64,000 nt of DNA from Glaciimonas sp. (GCA_012927625.1 JABBOV010000012.1:62001-126000), one strand, 5' to 3'. Shown: positions 9,455 through 19,634, numbered from the stretch's first letter. Notes: generated from the letters alone by a model not told the origin. A program made the numbers and translations.

Positions 9455-10342
9455 TTATTTTTTCTGGGCTGCAAACAAGGCGTCCAGATGCTGCTCGAAG
9501 TCGTAATAATTGATGCGATCGTACAATTCCATGCGGGTTTGCATGGTGTCGACCACATTTTTTTGAGTGCCGTCACGGCGGATTGCGGTATATACGTTTT
9601 CGGCCGCCTTGTTCATTGCGCGAAAGGCCGACAACGGGTATAGCACCAGGCGAACATCGGCTGATTTCAACTCTTCCACCGTAAACAACGGCGTAGCACC
9701 GAATTCAGTGATGTTGGCCAGTACCGGCACCTTGACCGCAGCGGCAAACTTCTTGTACATCGCCAGCTCGGTAATCGCTTCCGGGAAGAGCATGTCGGCA
9801 CCGGCTTCGACGTAAGCGATGGCACGTTCCAGTGCGGACTCCAGCCCTTCGACTGCCAACGAATCAGTGCGCGCCATGATTACGAAATTCTCGTCGGTAC
9901 GGGCATCGACTGCAGCCTTGATGCGGTCCACCATTTCCTGCTTGCTGACGATTTCCTTGTTCGGACGGTGGCCGCAGCGCTTGGCGCCGACCTGGTCTTC
10001 GATATGCAGCGCGGCAGCGCCGAACTTGACCATCGACTTGACGGTGCGCGCGACATTGAACGCGCTGGAGCCAAAACCGGTATCGACATCGACTAGCAGC
10101 GGCAGGTCGCAGACATCAGTAATGCGGCGCACGTCGGTCAGCACATCGTCCAGATTAGAAATGCCCAGATCGGGCAGACCGAGCGAGCCGGCAGCGACAC
10201 CGCCACCGGAAAGGTAAATCGCCTTGAACCCGGCACGTTTGGCCAGCAGCGCATGATTGGCGTTAATCGCACCAATTACTTGCAACGGGGACTCTTCTTG
10301 CATCGCCTTGCGGAAGGCAGCACCTGCGGAATACAAACTCAT
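9455..10342 (-). CDS. prpB: 2-methylisocitrate lyase
   Basis: 295 residues, the typical PrpB length. An isocitrate-lyase/PEP-mutase superfamily TIM barrel with the diagnostic KRCGH motif at residues 121-125 (catalytic Cys123), metal-binding VDVDTGFG near 84-91 and HIEDQ near 113-117. It splits 2-methylisocitrate into pyruvate and succinate, closing the methylcitrate cycle. It is the first gene of the operon, about 40 bp downstream of the start site predicted from the sigma-54 promoter at 10395-10410, and divergent from prpR. Confidence 0.96.
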   Translation of the reverse strand: MSLYSAGAAFRKAMQEESPLQVIGAINANHALLAKRAGFKAIYLSGGGVAAGSLGLPDLGISNLDDVLTDVRRITDVCDLPLLVDVDTGFGSSAFNVARTVKSMVKFGAAALHIEDQVGAKRCGHRPNKEIVSKQEMVDRIKAAVDARTDENFVIMARTDSLAVEGLESALERAIAYVEAGADMLFPEAITELAMYKKFAAAVKVPVLANITEFGATPLFTVEELKSADVRLVLYPLSAFRAMNKAAENVYTAIRRDGTQKNVVDTMQTRMELYDRINYYDFEQHLDALFAAQKK

Positions 10343-10394
10343 GTCTTCACCTTATCTGTTGAGAGGTTTCACTGACGCTAACTGCGCACTGTAT

Positions 10395-10410
10395 TGCAAT
10401 CGCCGTGCCA
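10395..10410 (-). promoter_or_regulatory. Sigma-54 (-24/-12) promoter of the prp operon
   Basis: The minus strand reads TGGCACGGCGATTGCA, an essentially perfect match to the sigma-54 consensus TGGCAC-N5-TTGCA as I know it. The GG-GC spacing is correct and transcription should start near 10384, giving a leader of about 40 nt to prpB. The divergent neighbour PrpR is a sigma-54 activator, which fits. Confidence 0.9.
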
Positions 10411-10530
10411 CATGGGCGGAAATGCCGGCATGCGCGCGTTAGAACTTTAAAAATACCTTGCGATTCATTAGCTTAAGAAGCTCATAGCGCAGCGTAGAGC
10501 AGCATGTCATTACTTAGTACAAGTAATTTT

Positions 10531-10600
10531 TGTTTCAAGCTACGTTACAATCATCGGCATATCTGAAACATTACAACCATATTGAAACATATTTGAAACA
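10531..10600. promoter_or_regulatory. Cluster of TGAAACA motifs, candidate PrpR operators
   Basis: TGAAACA occurs at 10564-10570, 10583-10589 and 10594-10600, and its reverse complement TGTTTCA at 10531-10537. This places direct and inverted copies 130-215 bp upstream of the predicted prpB start site, a normal distance for an enhancer-binding protein. The last copy touches the prpR start codon, so autoregulation is possible. The link to PrpR is inference. Confidence 0.55.
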
Positions 10601-12255
10601 TGCGCCCCAGTCCAAACTCCCACATCCAGAACGACAGCAACAAGGAAAAACCGGTCATCTGGACCGTTTCCGTATCGCGTCTGGCGGACCTGTTCCGTGA
10701 CATTACGCTGGAATACGACGATCGCGCCACCATCGAGCCGATTGATCTCGGTTTTGAAGATGCGGCACGCCATATCCGCGAGCGCATGGCAACGGAGCGC
10801 TGCGACGCTGTGATTGCCGCGGGCTCCAACGGCACTTATCTGAAGAGCCGCCTGTCGGTGCCGGTGGTAATCGCCAAGGCCAGCGGCTTTGACGTAATGC
10901 AGGCGCTATCGCGCGCGCGCAAGATCACGCCCGACATCGGCATCATCACCTATCAAAACACGATGCCGGCGCTGAAGGAATTTCAGAACGCATTTGGCTT
11001 TCGCATTGCGCAGCGCAAATATGCCACCGAGGAAGATGCCCGGGCCCAGATCAACGAACTCAAAGCGAGCGGCATCAAAGCCATCGTCGGTGCCGGCCTG
11101 ATTACCGATCTGGCTGCGGAAGCCGGACTGGCCGCAGTCTTCGTGTATTCGGCCGCGTCGATCCGGCAAGCCTTCGACGACGCGCTTGAAATCGCCAAAC
11201 TGACGCAACTGGAATCGCAGCGTGGGCGTGGCACACAGTTGGTTGCGGCTGCTGGTATACCTGAGACCTTGCGCGCCAAACACGGCATCACCGATTTGCG
11301 CGGCACATCAAGCGCTATGGAAGCATTGCGGCAAACCGTGGTGCTATACGCCAGATCCCCCGCCACCGTATTAATCCAGGGCGAAACCGGCACCGGCAAG
11401 GAACTGGTGGCGCAAGCGATTCACCGCGAAAATCCACGTATGGACGCCGGCAACCGGCCCTTTGTCGTTGTTAATTGCGGCGCGATTGCAGAATCCCTGT
11501 TGGAGTCGGAATTATTCGGTTATGAAGAAGGTGCATTTACCGGATCACGTCGTGGTGGGCACGCCGGACTGTTTGAGGCAGCCCATCGCGGTACGCTGTT
11601 TTTGGATGAAATCGGCGAAATGCCGCTGACGCTGCAAACCCGGTTGTTGCGGGTACTGGAAGAGCGTGAAATTGTGCGTGTCGGCAGCACCCGGCCGATT
11701 CCGGTCGATGTGCGCATCATCAGCGCCACCCATTGCGACCTGGAACAACGCATCCGCGAAGGGCGTTTTCGCGCCGACTTGTTTTACCGGTTGGCGGTGT
11801 TGCGCCTGACGCTGCCGCCACTGCGCGAACGCGGTGAAGATCTGGTTGCACTGGCAGTGTGGTGCCTGAAAAACGCGCTGGCCGCGCTCGGCGCCCGTCC
11901 GCATCCCAATCTGCAAGCAGAAATCAATGCGTGCGGTGGATTGCTGCAAAACTATGACTGGCCCGGTAATGTGCGCGAATTACGTAATCTGATGGAGCGC
12001 CTGGCGCTATTTTTGGCAGCCGAACCGCTACAAGCTATCTCGCCCGGCTTTGTCTTGAGAGTAGCGCCGGAGTTGCTGCAGGCGTCGGATTCAGCAATAA
12101 CGCGCCCAGCGCCTATCTTGGAACAACCAGCAATGACGCAGCTTGAAAACATTTACCAAACCCTGGCCCGATTCAATGGCAACCGCGCAGCGGCGGCCAA
12201 ACACCTCGGCATCAGCCGTACCACGCTGTGGCGCCGAACGCAGACTGGAGAATAA
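10600..12255 (+). CDS. prpR: Propionate catabolism operon regulator, sigma-54-dependent activator
   Basis: 551 residues. An N-terminal PrpR_N sensor domain (about 15-200, beginning [18 protein letters not shown]) would bind 2-methylcitrate. It is followed by a sigma-54 AAA+ domain with Walker A GETGTGKE (about 262), the sigma-54 contact loop GAFTGSRRG and the Walker B stretch [11 protein letters not shown] Fis-type helix-turn-helix closes the protein ([18 protein letters not shown]). Divergent from the prp operon it controls. No clear Shine-Dalgarno precedes the ATG at 10600, which overlaps a TGAAACA motif. The 3' end touches an AT-rich repeat at 12247-12330. Confidence 0.95.
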   Translation: MRPSPNSHIQNDSNKEKPVIWTVSVSRLADLFRDITLEYDDRATIEPIDLGFEDAARHIRERMATERCDAVIAAGSNGTYLKSRLSVPVVIAKASGFDVMQALSRARKITPDIGIITYQNTMPALKEFQNAFGFRIAQRKYATEEDARAQINELKASGIKAIVGAGLITDLAAEAGLAAVFVYSAASIRQAFDDALEIAKLTQLESQRGRGTQLVAAAGIPETLRAKHGITDLRGTSSAMEALRQTVVLYARSPATVLIQGETGTGKELVAQAIHRENPRMDAGNRPFVVVNCGAIAESLLESELFGYEEGAFTGSRRGGHAGLFEAAHRGTLFLDEIGEMPLTLQTRLLRVLEEREIVRVGSTRPIPVDVRIISATHCDLEQRIREGRFRADLFYRLAVLRLTLPPLRERGEDLVALAVWCLKNALAALGARPHPNLQAEINACGGLLQNYDWPGNVRELRNLMERLALFLAAEPLQAISPGFVLRVAPELLQASDSAITRPAPILEQPAMTQLENIYQTLARFNGNRAAAAKHLGISRTTLWRRTQTGE

Positions 12256-12330
12256 AGCATACTAGCGGCAGCATATTTCATTAACGCATATTTTATATGC
12301 GGAAATGCCCACATTTATTAGCATACTCCA
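12247..12330. repeat. AT-rich palindromic repeat with GGAG(T)AT ends (copy D)
   Basis: Lies between the convergent prpR and kup genes and overlaps the prpR stop. It carries the hairpin CGCATATTTTATATGCG near 12285-12301 and ends in GCATACTCC. The left boundary (CTGGAGAATA) is tentative. It resembles, with divergence, the elements at 25371, 36914, 54857 and 16181. Confidence 0.55.
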
Positions 12331-12357
12331 GCTATTTTAAATATGCTACGCAGGCAC

Positions 12358-14235
12358 TTAAATCTCGACCTGGGTACCCAGCTCGATAACCCGGTTAGCC
12401 GGGATGCGATAGTAGTCGGCCGCATCGCGGGCATTGCGCGACATGCCGACAAATAGTCGTTCGCGCCATAGCGCCATGCCGGAGCCCGGAGTGGCAATAA
12501 CGGTCTGGCGGGCGATGAAGAACGAGGTTTCCATCATGTTGAAATCGAACCCATATTCTTTCGATAATTCCAGCGCTTTGGGAATATCCGCCGTGTTCTT
12601 GAAGCCGTAATGCATATCAAGCTGGTAGCAATTGTGTCCCAAGTCATTAATTTGTATGCGCTCCGAAAATGGCACCCACGGCACATCGTGCTGATACACG
12701 GTCAGGAAAACTACCCGCTCGTGCAGCACCTTGTTGTGCGACAGGTTGTGCAGCATCGCATGCGGCACACCGTCACCCGGCCCACGCATGAAAATAGCCA
12801 ATCCTGGAACCCGTATCGGCGGGTCGGTAAATAGCGAAGCCAGAAAATCCTCCAGTGGAATTGCATGTTTTTGCAGATTGGCGCGCACCAATTCACGCCC
12901 ACGTTTCCATGTCATCATTACGACAAACATGATGCCGCCCAGCAATAACGGGAACCAGCCGCCATGCAGTATCTTCAGCGCATTGGCAGACAAGAATGCC
13001 AGATCAATCACGAAAAAGAAGCCGGTGGCGCCGATGCACAGCACAAGATTGTATTTCCAGTCGTAACGCAGGACAAAGAAAGACAGCATTGTGGTTGCTA
13101 TCATGGTGCCCGTCACTGCAATGCCATAGGCTGCCGCCAGGTTGGAAGAAGAATCGAAAGCAAGCACCGCCAAAGCGACTACGGACCACTGCAGCCAATT
13201 AACCAGCGGAATGTAGATCTGCCCGATTTCCTTCGAGGAGGTTTGAATGATCTTCATGCGCGGCAAAAAACCCAGCGCAATGGCTTGCTTGACCATTGAA
13301 TACGTGCCTGAAATAGTCGCCTGCGAAGCAATTATGGTAGCCACTGTGGACAAGACGATCAGCGGATAAATGCTCCAGTCGCCAAGTTGCTGGAAGAAAG
13401 GGTTTGAGACCGCCTCAGGATTACGCAACAACAAGCCGCCCTGACCTAGATAATTCAGCGCCAGTGCCGGAAAAGTGATGAAGAACCAAGCCATGCGTAC
13501 CGGCTTGCGGCCGAAGTGACCCATATCGGCATACAGCGCTTCGGCACCGGTCAAGGTCAGCACAATCGCACCCAGCGCGACAAAAGCGACCCAGCGGTTG
13601 TCATTGAGGAAATAGAGGGCATGCAGCGGGTTCAAGGCGGCGAGAATTTCCGGTGCGTCGATAATATTGACGATCCCCATACCGGCCAAAGTGGTAAACC
13701 AGACTAGCATGATTGGCCCGAACCATTTGCCGATGCCGGCGGTACCATTTTTTTGCAGCATATACAAACCGGTTAGCAACACCAGCGTCAAAGGCACCAC
13801 ATATGGCTTAAAAGTCGGCGTTGCCACCTCCAGCCCTTCCATTGCGGACAAGACCGAAATCGCTGGGGTGATGACACCGTCGCCAAAAAATAGTGCGGCA
13901 CCAAACATGCCCGTCACCAGCAGCGGGAAATGCCAGCGCGATAGCGGCCCAACTGAAGTCAAGGTCAGCGACAGCAGCGCCATGATGCCGCCTTCGCCAT
14001 GATTGTCGGCGCGCAGCACTAGCGTGACGTACTTGAGCGAGACCACCACAATCAAGCTCCAGACGATCAGGGAAACCACACCCAGCAAGTTGCTGTGGCT
14101 CAATGTAAGCCCGTGCTGCGCCGAAAAAACTTCTTTCATCGCATACAGCGGACTGGTGCCGATGTCTCCGTAGACAATACCGACGGCAGCCAAAGTTAAT
14201 ACCGCCAACCTGCTTTTTGGATTTTCTGAGGCCAA
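12358..14235 (-). CDS. kup: Kup-family potassium uptake permease
   Basis: 625 residues, the usual Kup length. The N-terminal signature GIVYGDIGTSPLYAMKEVF is unmistakable. About twelve membrane helices follow up to residue about 455, then a cytoplasmic C-terminal domain of about 170 residues starting near RVPGLAIFM. It imports K+ by proton symport in the inner membrane and belongs to the housekeeping potassium supply. It stands alone: the downstream neighbour prpR converges on it and the upstream gene is divergent. Confidence 0.95.
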   Translation of the reverse strand: MASENPKSRLAVLTLAAVGIVYGDIGTSPLYAMKEVFSAQHGLTLSHSNLLGVVSLIVWSLIVVVSLKYVTLVLRADNHGEGGIMALLSLTLTSVGPLSRWHFPLLVTGMFGAALFFGDGVITPAISVLSAMEGLEVATPTFKPYVVPLTLVLLTGLYMLQKNGTAGIGKWFGPIMLVWFTTLAGMGIVNIIDAPEILAALNPLHALYFLNDNRWVAFVALGAIVLTLTGAEALYADMGHFGRKPVRMAWFFITFPALALNYLGQGGLLLRNPEAVSNPFFQQLGDWSIYPLIVLSTVATIIASQATISGTYSMVKQAIALGFLPRMKIIQTSSKEIGQIYIPLVNWLQWSVVALAVLAFDSSSNLAAAYGIAVTGTMIATTMLSFFVLRYDWKYNLVLCIGATGFFFVIDLAFLSANALKILHGGWFPLLLGGIMFVVMMTWKRGRELVRANLQKHAIPLEDFLASLFTDPPIRVPGLAIFMRGPGDGVPHAMLHNLSHNKVLHERVVFLTVYQHDVPWVPFSERIQINDLGHNCYQLDMHYGFKNTADIPKALELSKEYGFDFNMMETSFFIARQTVIATPGSGMALWRERLFVGMSRNARDAADYYRIPANRVIELGTQVEI

Positions 14236-14557
14236 TTACACACCTGTAGGTTGTTATTTTGCGTCGCAGCATATTGGATGCCATTTCAAAAAGCAAGTCG
14301 CATTGTTGCATTTCGGCCCCATTGTGTCTGAGATGCGGCACTGCTGGGGTATAGCAATATGGATTTAGAAAATGGTTTTTTGTTTTACCGCACAAAATCG
14401 GCGCGCCTGCTTCTGGCAACGGCACTGAAAAACAGCCGTTTTTAGGTAAGCACTGAATATACCATTTTAGAGATTGCCGGGCATGTAGCGTTAAAATAGC
14501 GCCCTCCCCGCTGCCGGCGTTGTTGCAGCGAGCCTTATTATCGTGTGGAAAATGGTT
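14236..14557. other. Divergent intergenic region kup / FAD oxidoreductase
   Basis: About 320 bp without a convincing gene; longer frames here lack a family match and a ribosome site. It should hold the promoters of kup (minus) and of the oxidoreductase gene (plus). I saw no riboswitch or strong hairpin. Confidence 0.5.
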
Positions 14558-16165
14558 ATGTTGCGACTCAATGAAGTAAAACTGCCGCTGGATCATGCCG
14601 AAGCCGACATCAAAGCTTCCATCCTGGTGCGCCTAGGTATTCCCGAGGCGATGCTGGTCAGCTATGCGATATTCAAACGCAGCTACGACGCCCGCAAGAA
14701 AAGTGCCATCGTGCTGATTTATGCATTCGATGTGGTCACGACCGACGACCAGGCGATCCTGCAGCGCACACACAAAGACGGCCATATCGGCATCACGCCC
14801 GATACCGGTTACCATTTCGTCGCGCACGCCAGCGGCACCATGAAAACTCGCCCGGTGGTCATCGGCACTGGCCCTTGCGGCCTGTTCGCCGGACTGATTC
14901 TGGCGCAGATGGGATTCAATCCGATCATCCTGGAACGCGGCAAAATGGTGCGCGAACGCACCAAGGATACTTGGGGCTTATGGCGCAAAGGAGAACTCAA
15001 CCCGGAGTCGAACGTACAATTCGGCGAAGGCGGTGCCGGCACTTTTTCAGATGGCAAGCTGTACAGCCAGATCAAGGACCCCAAACATTTGGGCCGCAAG
15101 GTCTTGACCGAGTTCGTCAAAGCCGGCGCGCCGGAAGAAATCATGTACGTCAGCAAGCCGCACATCGGCACCTTCCGGCTAGTCAAGGTGGTCGAACAGA
15201 TGCGCGCCACCATTGAAGCATTGGGCGGCAGCTTTCGCTTCCAGAGCCGAGTCGAAGATATCGAGATCGAAAACGGTCAGGTACAAGGCGTAGTGTTGGC
15301 CGACGGCGAACGCATCGAAACCAGACATGTGGTGCTGGCCATCGGTCACAGCGCCCGCGACACTTTCGAGATGCTGCATCGGCGCGGGGTGTATGTGGAA
15401 GCGAAGCCGTTTTCAATCGGGTTCCGGGTCGAGCATCCGCAATCGCTGATCGACAAATGCCGCTTCGGCCCGAATGCCGGCAACCCGATTTTGGGCGCGG
15501 CCGATTACAAACTGGTGCATCACAGCAGCAACGGCCGTGCGGTGTACAGTTTCTGCATGTGCCCGGGCGGCACCGTGGTGGCAGCCACTTCGGAGCCGGG
15601 GCGCGTGGTCACCAACGGCATGAGCCAATACTCGCGCAACGAGCGCAACGCCAACAGCGCAATTGTGGTCGGCATTACGCCGGCAGACTACCCAGGCGAT
15701 CCGCTGGCCGGCATCACTTTCCAGCGCCACTGGGAGTCGCGCGCGTTCGAACTTGGCGGCGGCACTTACCAGGCTCCCGCTCAATTAGTCGGTGACTTTG
15801 TTGCCGGTAAAACTTCAGCCGAATTCGGCAGCGTAATTCCATCCTACCAACCGGGTGTGCAATTGGGCAACCTGTCGACCGCCATCCCCGACTACGCCAC
15901 CGAAGCGATGCGTGAAGCGTTTCCGGCTTTCGACAGGCAGATCAAGGGATTTGCGATGCATGATGCGCTGCTGACCGGGGTTGAGACGCGCACATCGTCG
16001 CCGATTCGCATCAAGCGCAATGATGACGATATGCAAAGCCTGAATACCAAGGGACTGTTTCCGGCCGGTGAAGGCGCCGGTTACGCCGGTGGCATTCTGT
16101 CGGCAGCGGTAGACGGCATCCGGGTCGCCGAAGCGCTGGCACTGAGCATCAATGCCGGCAAGTAA
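14558..16165 (+). CDS. Uncharacterised FAD-dependent dehydrogenase (COG2509-like)
   Basis: About 535 residues from the ATG at 14558, with GGAA at a good distance; a GTG at 14543 would add five residues. A short N-terminal domain (1-85, LRLNEVKLPLDHAEADIKAS) precedes an FAD Rossmann motif VVIGTGPCGLFAGLIL near residue 95. Further on are VQFGEGGAGTFSDGKLYSQI and a C-terminal FAD motif GEGAGYAGGILSAAVDG. This arrangement is that of the widely conserved flavoproteins annotated only as FAD-dependent dehydrogenases; the substrate is unknown. The protein looks intact. It converges on ntrC, with an AT-rich repeat between them. Confidence 0.8.
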   Translation: MLRLNEVKLPLDHAEADIKASILVRLGIPEAMLVSYAIFKRSYDARKKSAIVLIYAFDVVTTDDQAILQRTHKDGHIGITPDTGYHFVAHASGTMKTRPVVIGTGPCGLFAGLILAQMGFNPIILERGKMVRERTKDTWGLWRKGELNPESNVQFGEGGAGTFSDGKLYSQIKDPKHLGRKVLTEFVKAGAPEEIMYVSKPHIGTFRLVKVVEQMRATIEALGGSFRFQSRVEDIEIENGQVQGVVLADGERIETRHVVLAIGHSARDTFEMLHRRGVYVEAKPFSIGFRVEHPQSLIDKCRFGPNAGNPILGAADYKLVHHSSNGRAVYSFCMCPGGTVVAATSEPGRVVTNGMSQYSRNERNANSAIVVGITPADYPGDPLAGITFQRHWESRAFELGGGTYQAPAQLVGDFVAGKTSAEFGSVIPSYQPGVQLGNLSTAIPDYATEAMREAFPAFDRQIKGFAMHDALLTGVETRTSSPIRIKRNDDDMQSLNTKGLFPAGEGAGYAGGILSAAVDGIRVAEALALSINAGK

Positions 16166-16180
16166 ACCCGTATTGGAGAT

Positions 16181-16254
16181 GATACTGGTTATTGTATTTT
16201 TAGGTACTGCACAATTTATATGCGGTAATTACTGCAAAAATACTTATACTCCCG
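16181..16254. repeat. AT-rich repeat with ACTCCC end (copy C, diverged)
   Basis: In the spacer between the convergent oxidoreductase and ntrC genes. On the minus strand it begins GGGAGTATAAG and contains CCGCATATAAATTGTGC, similar to the elements at 25371 and 54857, and it ends CCAGTATC. The match is partial, so membership of the family is tentative. Confidence 0.45.
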
Positions 16255-16277
16255 TATATTTCAAAAACATAAAAAGT

Positions 16278-17780
16278 CTAATCGTCGCCGGCACCGTCTA
16301 TGCCGAGCTCCTGAATTTTGCGGGTGATGGTGTTGCGACCAATCCCGAGCCGCACCGCCGCATCGTTTTTACGTCCATGCGTATGTTTTAGCGCAGCCCG
16401 AATTAGTACCGATTCAAACTGGCGGCCCAGCACTTCCATTACATCCGGTTGTCCGCCCGCCAGCAAACCGGCCGCTTCCGATTCCAGCAAAGTCTGCCAG
16501 GCAGCAGCATCTGCCGCGACCTGACTGGGATGAGCCGGAGTGTAAGCCGACACTTGCGGTGCGCCAACAGCCGGAAGGCCGGGAACAAAAGCTGGGGCGT
16601 AACTTGGCGCCGGAGCAACCGCATCCAGGGTGCTCACCAGATCGGGGGGCAAATCCTTGACCTCGACGGTTTGCCCCGGCGCCATCACGGTGATCCAATT
16701 GCAGAGGTTTTCGAGCTGGCGCACATTGCCTGGCAAATCCAGTCCAGTCAGAAACTGCATTGCCGGTTCCGACATCCGCTTGGCTTCCACGCCCAACTGT
16801 GAAGCGCTTTGCACCAAAAAATAGCGGGTCAGCAACGGAATGTCTTCGCGCCGCTCGCGCAAACTGGGCAAACGCAACCGGATCACGTTGAGGCGGTGAT
16901 AGAGATCTTCGCGAAACAACCCGTCCTTGACGCGCTGCTCCAGATTCTGATGGGTAGCCGCGATTACGCGCACATTGGCTTTCTGCGGCTGATGACCGCC
17001 GACTCGGTAAAAATGGCCGTCCGACAGCACCCGCAGCAGACGTGTTTGCAGATCGAACGGCATGTCGCCGATTTCATCCAGAAACAAGGTGCCGCCTTCG
17101 GCTTGTTCGAAGCGGCCACGGCGCGAAGTCTGGGCCCCGGTAAATGCACCGCGTTCATGGCCGAACAGTTCGGATTCAAGTAAATCCTTCGGTATCGCTG
17201 CCGTATTCAAGGCAATGAAGGGCCGCGCCGCACGCGGGCTGTGCTTGTGCAACGCGCACGCTACCAGTTCCTTGCCGGAGCCGGATTCGCCGGTGATCAG
17301 CACCGTTACATTTGATTGCGCGAGCCGGCCGATGGCGCGAAACACATCCTGCATGGCCGGTGCCTGACCCAGGATTTCCGGGGTTTCACTAATAATTTGC
17401 GGGGCACTGGCTTCGCGCAGGCTTTCTTCCAGTGCGCGCCGGATCAGCTCGACCGCCTTTTCCAGATCGAACGGCTTGGCCAGATACTCGAAAGCACCAC
17501 CCTGAAAAGCCGCCACAGCGGAGTCCAGATCCGAGAACGCCGTCATGATGATCACCGGCAAACCCGGATATTGAGTCTTTACGGTTTGCAATAACTCAAG
17601 ACCGGAAGCGCCCGGCATGCGGATATCGGATACCAGCACCTGCGGCGTTTCGTCCGCCAGTGCAGCAATCGCATCGCGCGCATTGGTGAAACTCCGGGTG
17701 ATCAGATTTTCACGCGCCAGCGCTTTTTCCAGCACCCAGCGTATCGATTCGTCGTCGTCAACAATCCAGATTGGCTTCAT
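16278..17780 (-). CDS. ntrC: Nitrogen regulation response regulator NtrC
   Basis: 500 residues. Receiver domain 1-120 with the acidic pair in VDDDES and the phospho-acceptor Asp in LVSDIRMPG (about 52). AAA+ sigma-54 domain with Walker A GESGSGKE (about 168) and the GAFTGAQ loop. A Pro/Ala-rich linker of about 60 residues (around 385-440) precedes a Fis-type HTH (DAAVRLGIGRNTITRKIQEL). When phosphorylated by NtrB it activates sigma-54 promoters of nitrogen genes; a good NtrC site lies before glnA at 21416. It follows ntrB after 88 bp on the same strand. The linker is longer than I expect for enteric NtrC. Confidence 0.95.
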   Translation of the reverse strand: MKPIWIVDDDESIRWVLEKALARENLITRSFTNARDAIAALADETPQVLVSDIRMPGASGLELLQTVKTQYPGLPVIIMTAFSDLDSAVAAFQGGAFEYLAKPFDLEKAVELIRRALEESLREASAPQIISETPEILGQAPAMQDVFRAIGRLAQSNVTVLITGESGSGKELVACALHKHSPRAARPFIALNTAAIPKDLLESELFGHERGAFTGAQTSRRGRFEQAEGGTLFLDEIGDMPFDLQTRLLRVLSDGHFYRVGGHQPQKANVRVIAATHQNLEQRVKDGLFREDLYHRLNVIRLRLPSLRERREDIPLLTRYFLVQSASQLGVEAKRMSEPAMQFLTGLDLPGNVRQLENLCNWITVMAPGQTVEVKDLPPDLVSTLDAVAPAPSYAPAFVPGLPAVGAPQVSAYTPAHPSQVAADAAAWQTLLESEAAGLLAGGQPDVMEVLGRQFESVLIRAALKHTHGRKNDAAVRLGIGRNTITRKIQELGIDGAGDD

Positions 17781-17868
17781 AGTCTCTTGTCTCTCCCGCG
17801 TTTTATGTCACGCACGCATGTCACGTTTGCTTCGCGCTCGTTGCGTGGCGACCGCCATCGCCACGCCA

Positions 17869-18942
17869 TCATGGCAACGGCAGCAGCATCCTGAAATCGG
17901 TATATCCCGGCCGGCTTTCGCATTCGATCACGCCCAGATGCTGCTGCACGAATGTTTGCGCCAGCGTCAGCCCCAATCCGCTACCGCCATCCCGCCCCGA
18001 TACCAGCGGGAAGAAAATGCGGTCCTGGATTTCAGGCGGGATGCCCGGCCCGTTATCAGTTATATGCAAGTCTAATGCCAGCCTGTAGCGCACCTTGGCC
18101 AGAGTGACCTGGCGCATGATGCGGGTCTTGATGGTCAGCTCGGCGTCCCCAGCCAGAATCCGCTGCGACAGTGCCTGTGCAGCGTTGTGCGCAATATTCA
18201 GCACGGCTTGGATCAGTTGCTCCTTGTCGCCCCGGAATTCCGGGATCGAGAGGTCGTAATCGCGCTTGATGTGCAAGCCGAGCGGGAATTCGGCCACAAT
18301 CAGGCTGCGCACCCGTTCGCACACTTCATGGATATTGACGTCGCCGACGATATGCGCATGCCGTTGCGGTGCCAGCAAACGATCCACCAGGGCTTGCAGG
18401 CGGTCGGCCTCCTTGATGATGACTTGCGTGTATTCGCGCAACTCCTTGAGCTGCCGCTCCGGCAGTTCCAGTTCCAGCAATTGCGCGGCGCCACGAATGC
18501 CGCCCAGCGGATTCTTGATCTCATGCGCCAGATTGCGGATCAGCTCCTTGTTGGCTTGGCTCTGGTCGATAATGCGCTCTTCCCGATCCAGCTTGATCTG
18601 TTGCACGTTTTCGCGCAGCTCGATCAATACTGACATCTCAGCGCTATCAAGCGCGGTGATGATGCTGTCGACGCACAAAGGCTCGCGCCCACTGCGCTGC
18701 AAAGTCAAGTCCTGGCGCTTATCGGAGAACTGGTGCGCTACAGCCTGCTGAAAAACCGCCTCCAGCTCCGCACCATTGACGAACAGGGAAGTCAAAGCCT
18801 GCCCTATGAGGGTGCGGGATGCGCTTTCCAGCAAAATCTCAGCCGCTGGATTGACATACGCGATGCAACCTTGCGCGTCGAGCACGATCACGGCCGACGG
18901 CAGCAGGTCCAGCCCTGCCAACGAAATTAACGATGTTTTCAT
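17869..18942 (-). CDS. ntrB: Nitrogen regulation sensor histidine kinase NtrB
   Basis: 357 residues from the ATG at 18942, which has a GGAGG site; an in-frame start further upstream lacks one. A PAS domain (about 15-110, LPSAVIVLDAQGCIAYVNPAAE) is followed by the phospho-acceptor His in LAHEIKNPLGGIRGAAQ (about 150). A HATPase domain follows with NIAHNAAQA, DNGPGIPPE and the GSGLGLTLAQ box. No membrane helix is seen, as expected for cytoplasmic NtrB controlled by PII. It phosphorylates the NtrC encoded just downstream. Confidence 0.94.
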   Translation of the reverse strand: MKTSLISLAGLDLLPSAVIVLDAQGCIAYVNPAAEILLESASRTLIGQALTSLFVNGAELEAVFQQAVAHQFSDKRQDLTLQRSGREPLCVDSIITALDSAEMSVLIELRENVQQIKLDREERIIDQSQANKELIRNLAHEIKNPLGGIRGAAQLLELELPERQLKELREYTQVIIKEADRLQALVDRLLAPQRHAHIVGDVNIHEVCERVRSLIVAEFPLGLHIKRDYDLSIPEFRGDKEQLIQAVLNIAHNAAQALSQRILAGDAELTIKTRIMRQVTLAKVRYRLALDLHITDNGPGIPPEIQDRIFFPLVSGRDGGSGLGLTLAQTFVQQHLGVIECESRPGYTDFRMLLPLP

Positions 18943-19019
18943 CGTGTCCTCCAAAAAATAAAGGCCGCTATACGTTATATGGCGACCCTGGGCTGCATAC
19001 CGGCAAACTGACAAGCACG

Positions 19020-19529
19020 CTATTTCATGTTGCCGATTTCACGGTTCAGCGCTTCCATATTGCGCTGCGAACGGTGGATGGCTTCTTCCAGACCTTTGAC
19101 CCGCTCCTGGTACTTGGCATAGTTGCGCTCGTTACCCAAACGGTCCGGTTGGCCATTTTTATATTCTTTTTGCAGATTTTCCAACTTCAGCTGCTCGGTC
19201 TTCAATTCATTTTGCAAAATTTGCTTGCGATCATTGTCGCGCTCTTTTTGCACAGTGCCATCCACCTTTGGAAAATCAGACGGCGTAGCAGTCGATTTTC
19301 TGCTCGGGCCGGCTGCTGGCATTTTTGGCGGCGCAGAAAAAGTGGTGATATCAGGCAAATCAATTTTTTTGCAGCCTCTGGTTTCACCGGTATTCTTATA
19401 TTCTTTTTTACCATTTTGATCGATGCACAAATACACACCGGACTGCGCATAGGCGTGCCCTACTGTTGTGGTAGACAGTGCAATTACGACCATCAATGCA
19501 AGCTTAAGTGCAGCAAGTTGTTGTTTCAT
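19020..19529 (-). CDS. Secreted DUF4124-type protein with C-terminal coiled coil
   Basis: 169 residues. A signal peptide (about 1-29, ending HAYAQ) is followed by a short DUF4124-like segment GVYLCIDQNGKKEYKNTGE with Cys residues near 34 and 52. A Pro/Ser-rich linker leads to a charged helical region (about 95-165, QNELKTEQLKLENLQKEY and later ERVKGLEEA) likely to form a coiled coil. The envelope location is inferred and the function unknown. It lies between glnA and ntrB on the same strand, but a strong glnA terminator separates it from glnA, so it may have its own promoter or go with ntrBC. Confidence 0.75.
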   Translation of the reverse strand: MKQQLAALKLALMVVIALSTTTVGHAYAQSGVYLCIDQNGKKEYKNTGETRGCKKIDLPDITTFSAPPKMPAAGPSRKSTATPSDFPKVDGTVQKERDNDRKQILQNELKTEQLKLENLQKEYKNGQPDRLGNERNYAKYQERVKGLEEAIHRSQRNMEALNREIGNMK

Positions 19530-19634
19530 AAACTCTTTTTCTGAAGCAATTCAAAACGCTTATTAGTTTATGGCAAGTCTCAATGCAACACCAACGACTA
19601 TCACCCAATTTGCGCCATTGCAACAACAAGCCAT

